The position numbers and the translations under genes are program-made. This document shows, piece by piece, positions 8,275 to 18,542 of a stretch of 38,829 nucleotides of DNA. The stretch comes from Gemmatimonadaceae bacterium (GTDB lineage: Bacteria; Gemmatimonadota; Gemmatimonadetes; Gemmatimonadales; Gemmatimonadaceae), in assembly GCA_025929535.1 (NCBI GenBank), contig JAICLZ010000039.1, forward strand, positions 1-38,829. The letters run 5' to 3'. Within the stretch, counting starts at the first letter, position 1; each line of letters starts with the position of its first letter. The notes below the pieces were generated by a model. It was given only the letters and a program-made list of their open reading frames with translations. It made no database searches and was not told the origin of the DNA.

Positions 8275-11015
8275 CGAAGTGCCTCCGACGGATCGACCGC
8301 TGCGGCTCGCCTCGCCGGAACCCAGCTCGCCATTCCAGCCATCGCGAGCAGTCCCAAACACGTGGCGCCCAGTGTGAGCGGGTCGGTGGGGCTCACGTCG
8401 TAGAGCAGCCCCCTCAGCAGTCGCGTTGCCGCGAGCGCGAAGCCGGTTCCGATGGCGATGCCTGCCAGCGCCAGAACGAGCGCTTGCCGGGAGACCATCC
8501 AGCTCACCGCAGACGGCGGCGCACCCAGCACGATTCGCACGCCGATCTCGCGCTGGCGCAGACTCACGCCGTAGGCCAACACGCCGTACAGTCCCACCGC
8601 TCCGAGAATGAGCGCCAGCGTGCTGGCGATCACCAGCAGCAGCATCGTGACACGCGCGCGGGACGATGACGCGAAGATGACGCGCGAGAGCGATTGCTGA
8701 TCGTAGGTCGGGAGCGCAGGGTCGAGCGCATGCACGATGTTGCGTATCGGCTGCGCGACGTCCTGCCCGCCCTGCGTCCGCACGAGCAGGGATACGAAGC
8801 TCGGGGTATTTGCGCTGCTGGAGTCCGGAGGCAACAGCGGCAGGTATATCGCGTCTTCCGCCGGCTTGTTCAGCGCTTCGAAGTGAACGTTCCCGACCTC
8901 CCCCACGATCGTGAACCACGGGCCTGAGATTGCCGCCCGAATGTTCTTGCCGAGTGCGCTTCCGCGCGGCCAGTAGCGGTCCGCGAAGGCTTTGCTGACG
9001 ACGGCATACTGGGATGAGCGTCCGCGATACGGAGACTCGAGCGTTTGTCCCGTCAGGAGCGGAATATCCATCGTCTTGAAGTAGTTCGGATCGACCGTCG
9101 CGACAAAGTGATCCGCCGGCAGCGCATCTGGTGGCAGCGGATGGTCCTCCACCGTCACGACCACGTCGTTGTGGTCGGATGTGAGGGGTACCCAGTCGCT
9201 GATCGTCGCCTCGCGCACCCCAGGCAGTGCGCGCACCTGATCGAGCAGGCGTCCGTAGAACTGCACCCGCGCCGCTCCGGTCGGGTAGGTCGCGGCAGAC
9301 AGTGCGAGTCGCGTCATGAACACGTTCTCGCCGTCGAAGCCCGGCTGGACGTTGCGCAGGTGGGTGAAGCTGCGGCCAAGCAATCCCGACCCGACCACGA
9401 GCACCAATGCGAGCGCCACCTGCGCCACGACCAACACGCTTCTCGTTCTCTGGCGCTCGGCACCGGCCGTGGATCCGCGCCCCGATTCCCGGAGCACCAT
9501 CGCGATCGGAACACGGCGTGCCCGCAACAATGGTATCAAGCTCACCAACAGAGTGCTCACGGCGCAGACCACGAGTGCAAAGACCAACACCCGGCCGTCG
9601 ATCGACACCTGCTCGAGGCGCGGGACGTTCATCCTGTCGGCCCAGCCAGCTGTCCACGACACGCCCACGAACGCGAGCAGCACACCCAACACACCTCCTG
9701 CCGCCGCCAGCACCAGCGATTCGCTCAGACACTGCGCGACGATCCCGGCGGTGCCCGATCCGAGCGCGCCGCGCACGGCGAGCTCGAGCTGCCTCGCCTC
9801 GCCGCGCACGAGAAAGAGATTCGCCACGTTCGCGCAGGCGATCAGGAGCACGAGACCGACACTGCCGAGAAGAATCCAGAGCAGGGTGGACACATCGCCG
9901 ACGATCGATTCGAGCAGCGGCGTGACCACCGGACGAACGTGTGCCTGCTCCCACATGGGGCGCGGAATGCCATTCGGAAATTCATCCAGCAATCCCGGCA
10001 GCACGTGCGAGAGATCGGCGCGTGCGCTCTCGATCGTCGCATCGTCGCGCAGTCGCCCGACGCCGCGGTTATTGAAGCTGCCCGCCGACGCCTTCGCGGG
10101 ATCGAGTGGCATGGGAAACCAGAGCTCCGGCGACGAGCGCGGGAAGACGAAGCGCTGCGGCATCACGCCGACGATCTCGCGAGAGATTCCGTCGGCGACG
10201 ATGCGCTTCCCGATCGCGGATTTTGCGCCATTGAAATGGCGCTGCCAGAACCGGTACGACAGCATCACTATGGGGGCGGCGCCCGCGCGGTCTTCTCCAC
10301 TGCGGAAATCGCGACCGAGGAGCGGTGGTACGCCGAGCACTTCGAACAGATTGGACGTGACCTCAGCCGCCTGAACGCGCTCGGCGGCCCCTGAGCGGCC
10401 ATCGACCAGCTCCAGATTCACGTCCTGATCGAGCCACGCACCAATTCCCGTGAAGGCCTTCGCGTGCTCCTGATAAAAGAGCACGCTCGCGTCGGACTGG
10501 TCCGCCTCCTCCACACCCGACACCGCGATCGAGTGCGTGAGCGCGACCAACCGGCCGGGATTCGGATAGGGCAAGGGCCGAAGCAGCACCCCGTTGACGA
10601 CGCTGAACACCGCCGTCGTTGCGCCTACTCCCAGTGCGAGAACGAAAACGGTGGTGATCGTGAAGCTCGGGACGCGCCGCAGCCGACGTGCCGCGAGGCG
10701 AAGCTCCGTCAGGTTCAGGGCGCGTTGCGATCCGGGCATTGGGGATTCCTCGCCATCAGGGGCGGAGCGTGTGCGGAAGACCGACCAGAGCGATGACGCA
10801 TGCTCGGCGAGCGCCTGCGTCACGAGGTCGTACGCGATCGCGAGCACGAAAAGGGCGGACGGAACTCGCCGCCGTGCCGCATCGCGTCGCTGGTCGCGAA
10901 ATGCCTCGATGAGATCGCGATCGAATGCGCGCCGGAATCGCGGCGGATAGAGATACAGCAGCGCGCGATAGAGCCGCTCGCCGATGCTCAGCGGAGGAAC
11001 GCGAAAGTCCGCCAT
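8265..11015 (-). CDS. FtsX/MacB-type permease of the ADOP family
   Basis: Integral membrane protein of 916 residues made of two successive MacB-periplasmic-core plus FtsX units. This is the layout of the 'acidobacterial duplicated orphan permease' (ADOP) family, in which no ATPase gene accompanies the permease. A cytoplasmic prefix of about 100 residues (LYLYPPRFRRAF) comes first, then RLRRVPSFTITTVFVLALG (first membrane helix near 117). The end is a classical FtsX block with REIGVRIVLGA and a C-terminal ARRAAAVDPSEALR. No ABC ATPase gene is adjacent. ATG 11015 overlaps the padR stop (ATGA), which settles the start, although the frame stays open upstream through padR. Its substrate (lipid, peptide, macrolide) is unknown. 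Confidence 0.9.
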   Translation of the reverse strand: MADFRVPPLSIGERLYRALLYLYPPRFRRAFDRDLIEAFRDQRRDAARRRVPSALFVLAIAYDLVTQALAEHASSLWSVFRTRSAPDGEESPMPGSQRALNLTELRLAARRLRRVPSFTITTVFVLALGVGATTAVFSVVNGVLLRPLPYPNPGRLVALTHSIAVSGVEEADQSDASVLFYQEHAKAFTGIGAWLDQDVNLELVDGRSGAAERVQAAEVTSNLFEVLGVPPLLGRDFRSGEDRAGAAPIVMLSYRFWQRHFNGAKSAIGKRIVADGISREIVGVMPQRFVFPRSSPELWFPMPLDPAKASAGSFNNRGVGRLRDDATIESARADLSHVLPGLLDEFPNGIPRPMWEQAHVRPVVTPLLESIVGDVSTLLWILLGSVGLVLLIACANVANLFLVRGEARQLELAVRGALGSGTAGIVAQCLSESLVLAAAGGVLGVLLAFVGVSWTAGWADRMNVPRLEQVSIDGRVLVFALVVCAVSTLLVSLIPLLRARRVPIAMVLRESGRGSTAGAERQRTRSVLVVAQVALALVLVVGSGLLGRSFTHLRNVQPGFDGENVFMTRLALSAATYPTGAARVQFYGRLLDQVRALPGVREATISDWVPLTSDHNDVVVTVEDHPLPPDALPADHFVATVDPNYFKTMDIPLLTGQTLESPYRGRSSQYAVVSKAFADRYWPRGSALGKNIRAAISGPWFTIVGEVGNVHFEALNKPAEDAIYLPLLPPDSSSANTPSFVSLLVRTQGGQDVAQPIRNIVHALDPALPTYDQQSLSRVIFASSSRARVTMLLLVIASTLALILGAVGLYGVLAYGVSLRQREIGVRIVLGAPPSAVSWMVSRQALVLALAGIAIGTGFALAATRLLRGLLYDVSPTDPLTLGATCLGLLAMAGMASWVPARRAAAVDPSEALRST

Positions 11016-11377
11016 CAGGCGAGCGCTGGACCGGCACGCAGCGCCGCGCGGGCGGCGGCTGCGAGTGTTGCCATGCGGTCGGCCTCGGCGGCGATGGCGC
11101 GACGGCCGAGTGGAGTCACGCGGTAGTAGCGCCGACGCTCGTCGTCGGCATCCGCGGCGGGGCGCCGCTGCGACTCGACCACGAGGCCGTCGTCGAGCAT
11201 CCGGCGCAGGAGCCTGTACAGCGCGCCAGCCTGGAGCACCACGCTGCCGCCGGAACGCTCGCGCGCCTCGCGCATGATGGCGTAACCGTGCCGCTCTCCG
11301 TGCAACAACACGAGCAGGATGTAGAAGGCGTCCTGTCGGATACGGAGGATGTCGCTGCTGGAGTCTTGATCGGGCAT
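11015..11377 (-). CDS. PadR-family transcriptional regulator
   Basis: 120-residue winged-helix repressor. The family core is visible: AFYILLVLLHGERHGYAIM, then LQAGALYRLLRRMLDDGLV and the wing YYRVTPLGRRAI. A C-terminal helix rich in Ala would form the dimer. PadR members of this short type often repress the exporter gene they are transcribed with. Here the stop overlaps the ADOP permease start by ATGA. A palindrome at 11391-11409 lies between the promoter and ATG 11377, which points to autoregulation. No good ribosome site precedes the ATG (leader about 35 bases). Confidence 0.9.
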   Translation of the reverse strand: MPDQDSSSDILRIRQDAFYILLVLLHGERHGYAIMREARERSGGSVVLQAGALYRLLRRMLDDGLVVESQRRPAADADDERRRYYRVTPLGRRAIAAEADRMATLAAAARAALRAGPALA

Positions 11378-11390
11378 GGACCGGGATTGG

Positions 11391-11409
11391 TATAAACGAA
11401 GTGTTTATA
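11391..11409 (-). promoter_or_regulatory. Probable PadR operator
   Basis: Perfect 7-bp inverted repeat TATAAAC-N5-GTTTATA, very AT-rich in a GC-rich genome. It sits just downstream of the -10 element at 11419-11424 and 14 bases before the padR start. Binding here would block transcription of padR and the permease. Assignment to PadR is an inference from position. Confidence 0.7.
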
Positions 11410-11418
11410 GACTCCCGG

Positions 11419-11447
11419 TATATATGGTCGAGCGTCCGAGTCGTCAA
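11419..11447 (-). promoter_or_regulatory. Promoter of the padR-ADOP operon
   Basis: On the minus strand, TTGACG (11447-11442) and TATATA (11424-11419) are separated by 17 bases. This is a near-consensus sigma-70-type promoter placed to start transcription around 11412, directly over the palindrome. Confidence 0.7.
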
Positions 11448-11597
11448 GAGTTGGAAGGAATCAGTACCTGCCGACTGCGGCGCGCGACGCGAATGGTCAA
11501 CTGCGTTGGATGGGACGACACCAACGGACACAAAACGGACACCGACGGAGAAAGCGTTTGTGGCGACGGGCCGGTGCTCGTTGAGCTAAGGCGCGGT
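11448..11597. other. Non-coding stretch upstream of repeat element A
   Basis: No plausible gene. It includes a run of short related phrases built on ACGGACAC and ACCGACGG (about 11520-11553), similar in style to the CGGATCGAA phrases of the adjacent repeat element. Confidence 0.4.
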
Positions 11598-11965
11598 GCA
11601 CACGGAGAGCGGGGCTTCTTTGGTTGGCAACTGAAGCAGCCGCAGGGACGCTACACGCTGCCGTTTCCCGTCAAAGATCGGTTGTCTTTGCTCCCGAGCG
11701 ATGACGAGGGAAATCGTAGAGTTTTGCCGTCTCCGTTCAATTCGTTTCGATCCGTTTGTTATCCGTATCTCAAAGATGTAAGATCCAGCCCGGGCGGCTG
11801 TTGCCGTTCTGAGCAAGCGCGCACGACACAGGCATCAACATTTTTTGGAAATACGGATCGAACGGATCGAACGGAAGAGAAAACGGATTGCTTCCGTGCC
11901 CGGCTATGGGGCGGTGCGCATGGGGAGCAGTGTTTTTTGGTTGGCAACCGAAGCGGCTCGCGCAG
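11598..11965 (+). repeat. Intergenic repeat element A (homologous to element B)
   Basis: Non-coding element ending 11 bases before the V4R gene stop. Its order on the plus strand is a GGTTGGCAAC module (11598-11649), spacer, a large stem-loop, then a second GGTTGGCAAC module (about 11912-11965). The stem-loop arms lie around 11747-11770 and 11844-11870. The right arm contains the 9-base unit CGGATCGAA in tandem. Positions 11813-11890 match 31956-32032 on the opposite strand at about 68 of 78 positions. Positions 11598-11649 match 31879-31930 on the opposite strand at 45 of 52, and every mismatch there is a transition. Frames through it are broken or start-less, so I do not consider it coding. 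Confidence 0.85.
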
Positions 11966-11975
11966 CGCTCCTCGC

Positions 11976-12536
11976 TCAAGCGACGGCGGCTACCGCGTCG
12001 GTGTAGCTGTTTCCCTTTTCCATCTCGTCGTACACGAAGCGCAGCACGTCGGCGTTGCCGAGAAGGAAGCGGCAGCGCTCGTGGCCGGCGGAGCGGCACT
12101 CGACCTCGAGGACCGCGAGCGGCACGTCGGACAGGCGGCCGAAGAAGTCCGCGAACATCCCCGTCGTGATGTGGCATCCCGGCTGATCGAGATTGGCGCC
12201 GGGGTCCGACTCGCCCCAATCCGATGAATCGACCGTGGCCAGCGCCTCGCCCATCGAGCCGACGGTGATCGAGCCCCACCCCGCCTCACGGAAGTACGTG
12301 GAAGCCCGGCGCTGGAACTCCCCCACCTCGAGGTCTTCCGGCGCCGCCTTGCCCTGTTTGCGGAGCCATTCGCGGAAGGAGTGATAGACGCCTTCGCCGC
12401 CGGCGTAGCCGGCTTCCTGGAGCGCGCTCGCAGCCACCGGACCCGCATCGCGAAAGAGAATCGAGCGTAGCGCGGCGAGAGTGGAGCGGCTCATCGCGAC
12501 CATGCGGTGGTCGGCCAGATCGATTGAATGAATCAT
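11976..12536 (-). CDS. V4R-domain (4-vinyl reductase-like) protein
   Basis: 186-residue cytoplasmic protein. The C-terminal half is a V4R small-molecule-binding domain: GCHITTGMFADFFGRLSD, then the family's Cys-rich ending VECRSAGHERCRFLLG. The N-terminal half (LAALRSILFRDAGPVAASALQEAG) fits the helical part of the same family. V4R domains are found in bacteriochlorophyll synthesis proteins, in hydrocarbon-binding regulators and in archaeal sensors. No fused effector domain is present, so it is a stand-alone binder or adaptor. The start at 12536 lies eight bases after the ligA stop, with no evident ribosome site; ATG 12494 is an alternative. The ligand is unknown. Confidence 0.8.
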   Translation of the reverse strand: MIHSIDLADHRMVAMSRSTLAALRSILFRDAGPVAASALQEAGYAGGEGVYHSFREWLRKQGKAAPEDLEVGEFQRRASTYFREAGWGSITVGSMGEALATVDSSDWGESDPGANLDQPGCHITTGMFADFFGRLSDVPLAVLEVECRSAGHERCRFLLGNADVLRFVYDEMEKGNSYTDAVAAVA

Positions 12537-12544
12537 GTCGGTAT

Positions 12545-15444
<2,900 letters not shown>

Positions 15445-16373
15445 CGACTTCCTTCACGTTCGCGTTGAATTCCGGATCGGCAAATCGAACGACGCGATTG
15501 CGTCCGGTCGTTTTGGCGACGTAGAGCGCATCGTCGGCGGCCTTCACGAGTTGCTGCCGGGTGTGAATACGCGGATGCGGATACGCCGCTACCCCGGCGC
15601 TGATGCTGCATTCCAGCACGCCGCCCTCGTATTCGAACTGATGCGTCTCTACCTCCTGACGCGCGCGTTTGGCGAACGTCACCCCGGCGTCGAGCACGGT
15701 GCCCGGGAGAAGGACCATGAATTCCTCCCCTCCGTAACGTCCAATCCGGTCGATGTCGCGCGCGACGTGCTTGAGGAGCTGCGCGAACTGGGTGAGCACG
15801 ACGTCGCCGACCTGGTGGCCATACGTGTCGTTCACCTTCTTGAAATGGTCGAGGTCGAACATGACGACCGACAACGGCTCGTGCAGGCGCACCGAGTGCT
15901 CGAACATCTCGTCGAGCCGCTCGTCGAGATGGCGCCGGTTGTAGAGCCCCGTGAGCGCATCCGTGATCGCCATCTGAGCGACCCTGTCCTGCAGCGCCTT
16001 CACACGCAGCGCCGCCGCCATGCGGGCCTGCAGCTCCGCATAGTTGATCGGCTTGGTGACGTAGTCATCGGCGCCCGAATCCAGCCCGAACACCTTGCTT
16101 TGTGTGGAATCGAGCGCGGTCTGCATGATGATCGGAATGAACGGCAGCGACTTGTCGGCCTTGATCCGGCGCGCGACCTCGTTCCCGTCCATGCGGGGCA
16201 TCATGACATCGAGCAGAATCAGATCCGGCGGCGATTCCGCCACCATCTGGAGCGCGGTTTCGCCATCGGAGGCGCACGCGGTGCGATAGCCGAGCGCGTC
16301 GAGCCGTGCCTGGAGCACCTCGACGTTGTCCGGGTGGTCGTCTACGATCAGAACGAGTGGTGAGTTCCCCTGC

Positions 16374-16763
16374 TCAGTGGACATTTCCCTTACCAATGAA
16401 CTTCTCGACCTCGCTCACCACGGCTTTGGGCTCGCAGGGCTTCGCGAGATAGCTGTCGCAGCCGACCTCCATCGCCTTTTCGCGATCGGAGGCGAGCGCA
16501 TGCGCCGTGAGCGCGATGATCGGGATGCCGCGGGTCTCGGGATCGCGCTTGAGAACCTGCGTTGCCTCCCATCCGTCGATCACCGGAATCGAGATGTCCA
16601 TCAGGATGAGGTCGGGGCGCTCGTTTCGTGCCTTGGCGATGCCCTCTTCGCCATTGAGCGCTTCCATGACGACGTACCCGAAGTGCTGCAGGATGGTCGA
16701 ATAGACGATGCGATTGTCTTCATTGTCTTCGACCAGCAGTACGGTCTTACCACCTATGCTCAT
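16374..16763 (-). CDS. Single-domain response regulator (DivK/CheY-like)
   Basis: 129-residue stand-alone receiver: acidic pocket E12/D13, phospho-acceptor D56 (LILMDISIPVIDG), T86 and K108 (YLAKPCEP). The sequence closely resembles DivK-type receivers that relay phosphate or bind kinases allosterically. ATG 16763 has GAGGAG six bases upstream; the frame is open further but only as low-complexity sequence. It heads an overlapping set with the REC-GGDEF and GAF genes, suggesting one pathway with c-di-GMP as output. Confidence 0.92.
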   Translation of the reverse strand: MSIGGKTVLLVEDNEDNRIVYSTILQHFGYVVMEALNGEEGIAKARNERPDLILMDISIPVIDGWEATQVLKRDPETRGIPIIALTAHALASDREKAMEVGCDSYLAKPCEPKAVVSEVEKFIGKGNVH

Positions 16764-16989
16764 TCGTCTCCTCACCCCGCAGGGTTCCCTGGCCACGGCC
16801 CGGGAGAGGGGAAACCGGATTTGGTGCGGCGCCCGGAATGGAGGCCCGAAGCGTGCACACGTCGACTGTACCCGGTTGCTAAGCAATGGACATACACTTG
16901 GCGCGCGGGTTGGAAGAAAGGTACGGCATTGGTCCGCAAGATTCTTACCATCGGTGGGGTGAGGCTAAGCCCCGGCACAGGAGCATGAT

Positions 16990-17412
16990 ATGGCACGCAC
17001 ATCGGAATACTCGGGTAGTCGTCCCTCGGGCACGGCGTCGCGGTCGCGGGCGTCCGATCTGGATTCCAACGATTCCATGCACGCAATGGGATCGGCGCGC
17101 CCGCGCGGCAGCAGCTACTCGGAGGACATGCAGTGGAGACACGCCGCGATCTTCGGCGCCGGCGTGGCACTGGGCGCGCTCCTCGGAGCGGGAGCCGCAT
17201 TGCTCTATGCGCCGCAGAGCGGAGAGGAAACGCGCGAGATGCTCAGCGAGCGCGCGCACAGATTCGGGGGCCGAATCGGCGAGCGGCTGGGCGACGCACG
17301 CGGCGATCTCGGCTGGTACATGCGTCGCGGACGGCGCAAGCTGCGCCGCGGAGCCGAGCGCGGACGCTGGGCGGGAGAAGACCTGGCCGACCGGATTCGC
17401 AGAGGCTGGTAG
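16990..17412 (+). CDS. YtxH-like membrane-anchored protein
   Basis: 140 residues. A Ser/Arg-rich N-terminal stretch of about 50 residues is followed by one membrane helix (about 52-74, AIFGAGVALGALLGAG), the LLYAPQSGEETR signature of YtxH/gas-vesicle-type stress proteins and a basic amphipathic tail. Family members are general-stress or envelope-associated proteins of poorly known role. AGGAG lies seven bases before ATG 16990. The gene is divergent from the response regulator and convergent with the TPR gene. The strong hairpin at its 3' end includes its stop codon. Confidence 0.8.
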   Translation: MARTSEYSGSRPSGTASRSRASDLDSNDSMHAMGSARPRGSSYSEDMQWRHAAIFGAGVALGALLGAGAALLYAPQSGEETREMLSERAHRFGGRIGERLGDARGDLGWYMRRGRRKLRRGAERGRWAGEDLADRIRRGW

Positions 17413-17436
17413 CGCGCGAGGCGCGCGACCAGCCTC
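17402..17436. terminator. Strong hairpin shared by convergent genes
   Basis: Perfect 9-bp outer stem GAGGCTGGT/ACCAGCCTC, one A-G mismatch, then a 6-bp GCGCGC inner stem with a three-base loop. The left arm covers the last codons and stop of the YtxH gene, and the TPR gene stops nine bases beyond the right arm. It has no T-run and is a likely bidirectional terminator or transcript end-stabiliser. Confidence 0.65.
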
Positions 17437-17444
17437 GATGACCG

Positions 17445-18233
17445 CTACTTGAGCTTCGCCAGCTCGTCCTCTGCTTCCTTCTTGTAGTGCGCATCGTTGA
17501 AGTCGGTGACCGGCCCGTCGATCGCCGCCTGGAACTGCTCCTTCGCCTTCTCCTTGTCGCCGGGCTTGTTGCGGTCGCGATAGACTTCCGCCAGATCGAG
17601 ATGGTGCGTGATCCGGTTCGGGTCGAGCTGCACCGCCCGCTCCATGTAACGCACCGCCTCGGCCCAGCTGGCGGTGCCGAACACGTCGCCGCCCAGGAAA
17701 TTCTTGGCCATGAATCGCGAGAAGCCGCTCAGGCGCATGATCTCCGCATTCCAGCGGCCCATGACGTGGTTCGCGCCCGCGTGCAGTGAGTCGAGGCGCA
17801 GGCACTCGAGCGCCGCGGTGCGCACCTCCTTCGCATAGCGCACGCGCTCCTTCTTGCCAACCGAGAGTGCGACGCGACCCACGGCGCGCGCCACGGAGAA
17901 GTACGCTTCCGGATCGGAGGGCTTCATGGCGACGGCTTTGCTCGCGAGCTCCTTCGCTTCGGCGTAGTAGTCCTTCTGCTTGTCCTTGTCCGGCTCGTAC
18001 TCGCCCAGATCGACGAGCGTGCGCGAGGCTTTCCAGTACGCCTCCTCGTCGGTGGAATCGGCCGCTATCGCGGCCTTGTACTCCGCCAGTGCGCCGGTGG
18101 CGTTGAGTGCGGTGGCATCCTTGTCGCCGGCAGCGATGTGCTCCGCGGCGGTTTGACCGTGCGCCACGGGCGCGAATGCGGCGGTCGCGAAGATGGAAGC
18201 GGCGACCGTTACTGCGAGTGAGCGAATCAGCAT
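17445..18233 (-). CDS. Secreted TPR-repeat protein
   Basis: 262 residues with a Sec signal peptide (MLIRSLAVTVAASIFATAAF, probable cleavage after AHG near residue 26) and a periplasmic region of helical repeats. TPR-like units include NATGALAEYKAAIAADSTDEEAYWKAS, written here in segments: NATGALAEYK, AAIAADSTDE and EAYWKAS. Further units are AVAMKPSDPEAYFSVA and AVQLDPNRITHHLDLAEVY. The arrangement recalls eukaryotic RMD1-type TPR proteins, but no function follows from that. ATG 18233 is chosen because it begins the signal peptide; the frame runs open to 18314 without a better start. A promoter at 18352-18380 would give a 110-base leader. Confidence 0.78.
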   Translation of the reverse strand: MLIRSLAVTVAASIFATAAFAPVAHGQTAAEHIAAGDKDATALNATGALAEYKAAIAADSTDEEAYWKASRTLVDLGEYEPDKDKQKDYYAEAKELASKAVAMKPSDPEAYFSVARAVGRVALSVGKKERVRYAKEVRTAALECLRLDSLHAGANHVMGRWNAEIMRLSGFSRFMAKNFLGGDVFGTASWAEAVRYMERAVQLDPNRITHHLDLAEVYRDRNKPGDKEKAKEQFQAAIDGPVTDFNDAHYKKEAEDELAKLK

Positions 18234-18351
18234 GGAAGATCCGACTGTGGGGTCGTCTCGAAGCATCCGGGACGTGAGATCAGCGATCGTCGAATTGGCA
18301 GAAGGCAATGACACGAGTCATCAACGCACGCCGATGCGACTCCGCTGGCAG

Positions 18352-18380
18352 AAGCTAGAGATACCCCACAACCCGGTCAA
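18352..18380 (-). promoter_or_regulatory. Candidate promoter of the secreted TPR gene
   Basis: Minus-strand TTGACC (18380-18375) and TAGCTT (18357-18352) are 17 bases apart. No competing start signal is seen in the gap. The -10 element is only moderately good. Confidence 0.5.
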
Positions 18381-18542
18381 TGCTCGCTGTTTTCGTGTGA
18401 GTGACGGGTGTGGCGGGGTGAATGGCCGCGGTCACGCGGTGACGGGGCGAAATCCGGCGGAACGAGTCGCCGGACGCTCGTCTTGTGAACTGTGGAGAGA
18501 GCTCAAGTAGCCCGGCGGCAGTCGGCGGAGTATCGTTTGCGG
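18381..18542. other. Gap upstream of the nucleoside phosphorylase gene
   Basis: No gene. Two perfect small inverted repeats are present: GTCAC-GCG-GTGAC at 18431-18443 and TCCGGCG-N8-CGCCGGA at 18453-18474. They could be regulatory or a transcript end, and no T-run follows either. Confidence 0.4.

Noticed and set aside
11016..11531. N-terminal extension of the ADOP permease frame up to 11531
   Set aside because: It overlaps the whole padR gene and its promoter. The ATGA junction and the start of the known prefix domain at 11015 fix the start.
11598..11965. Element A as an insertion sequence or CRISPR array
   Set aside because: No transposase frame is present, no regularly spaced direct repeats with unique spacers are seen, and the units are of unequal type and spacing.
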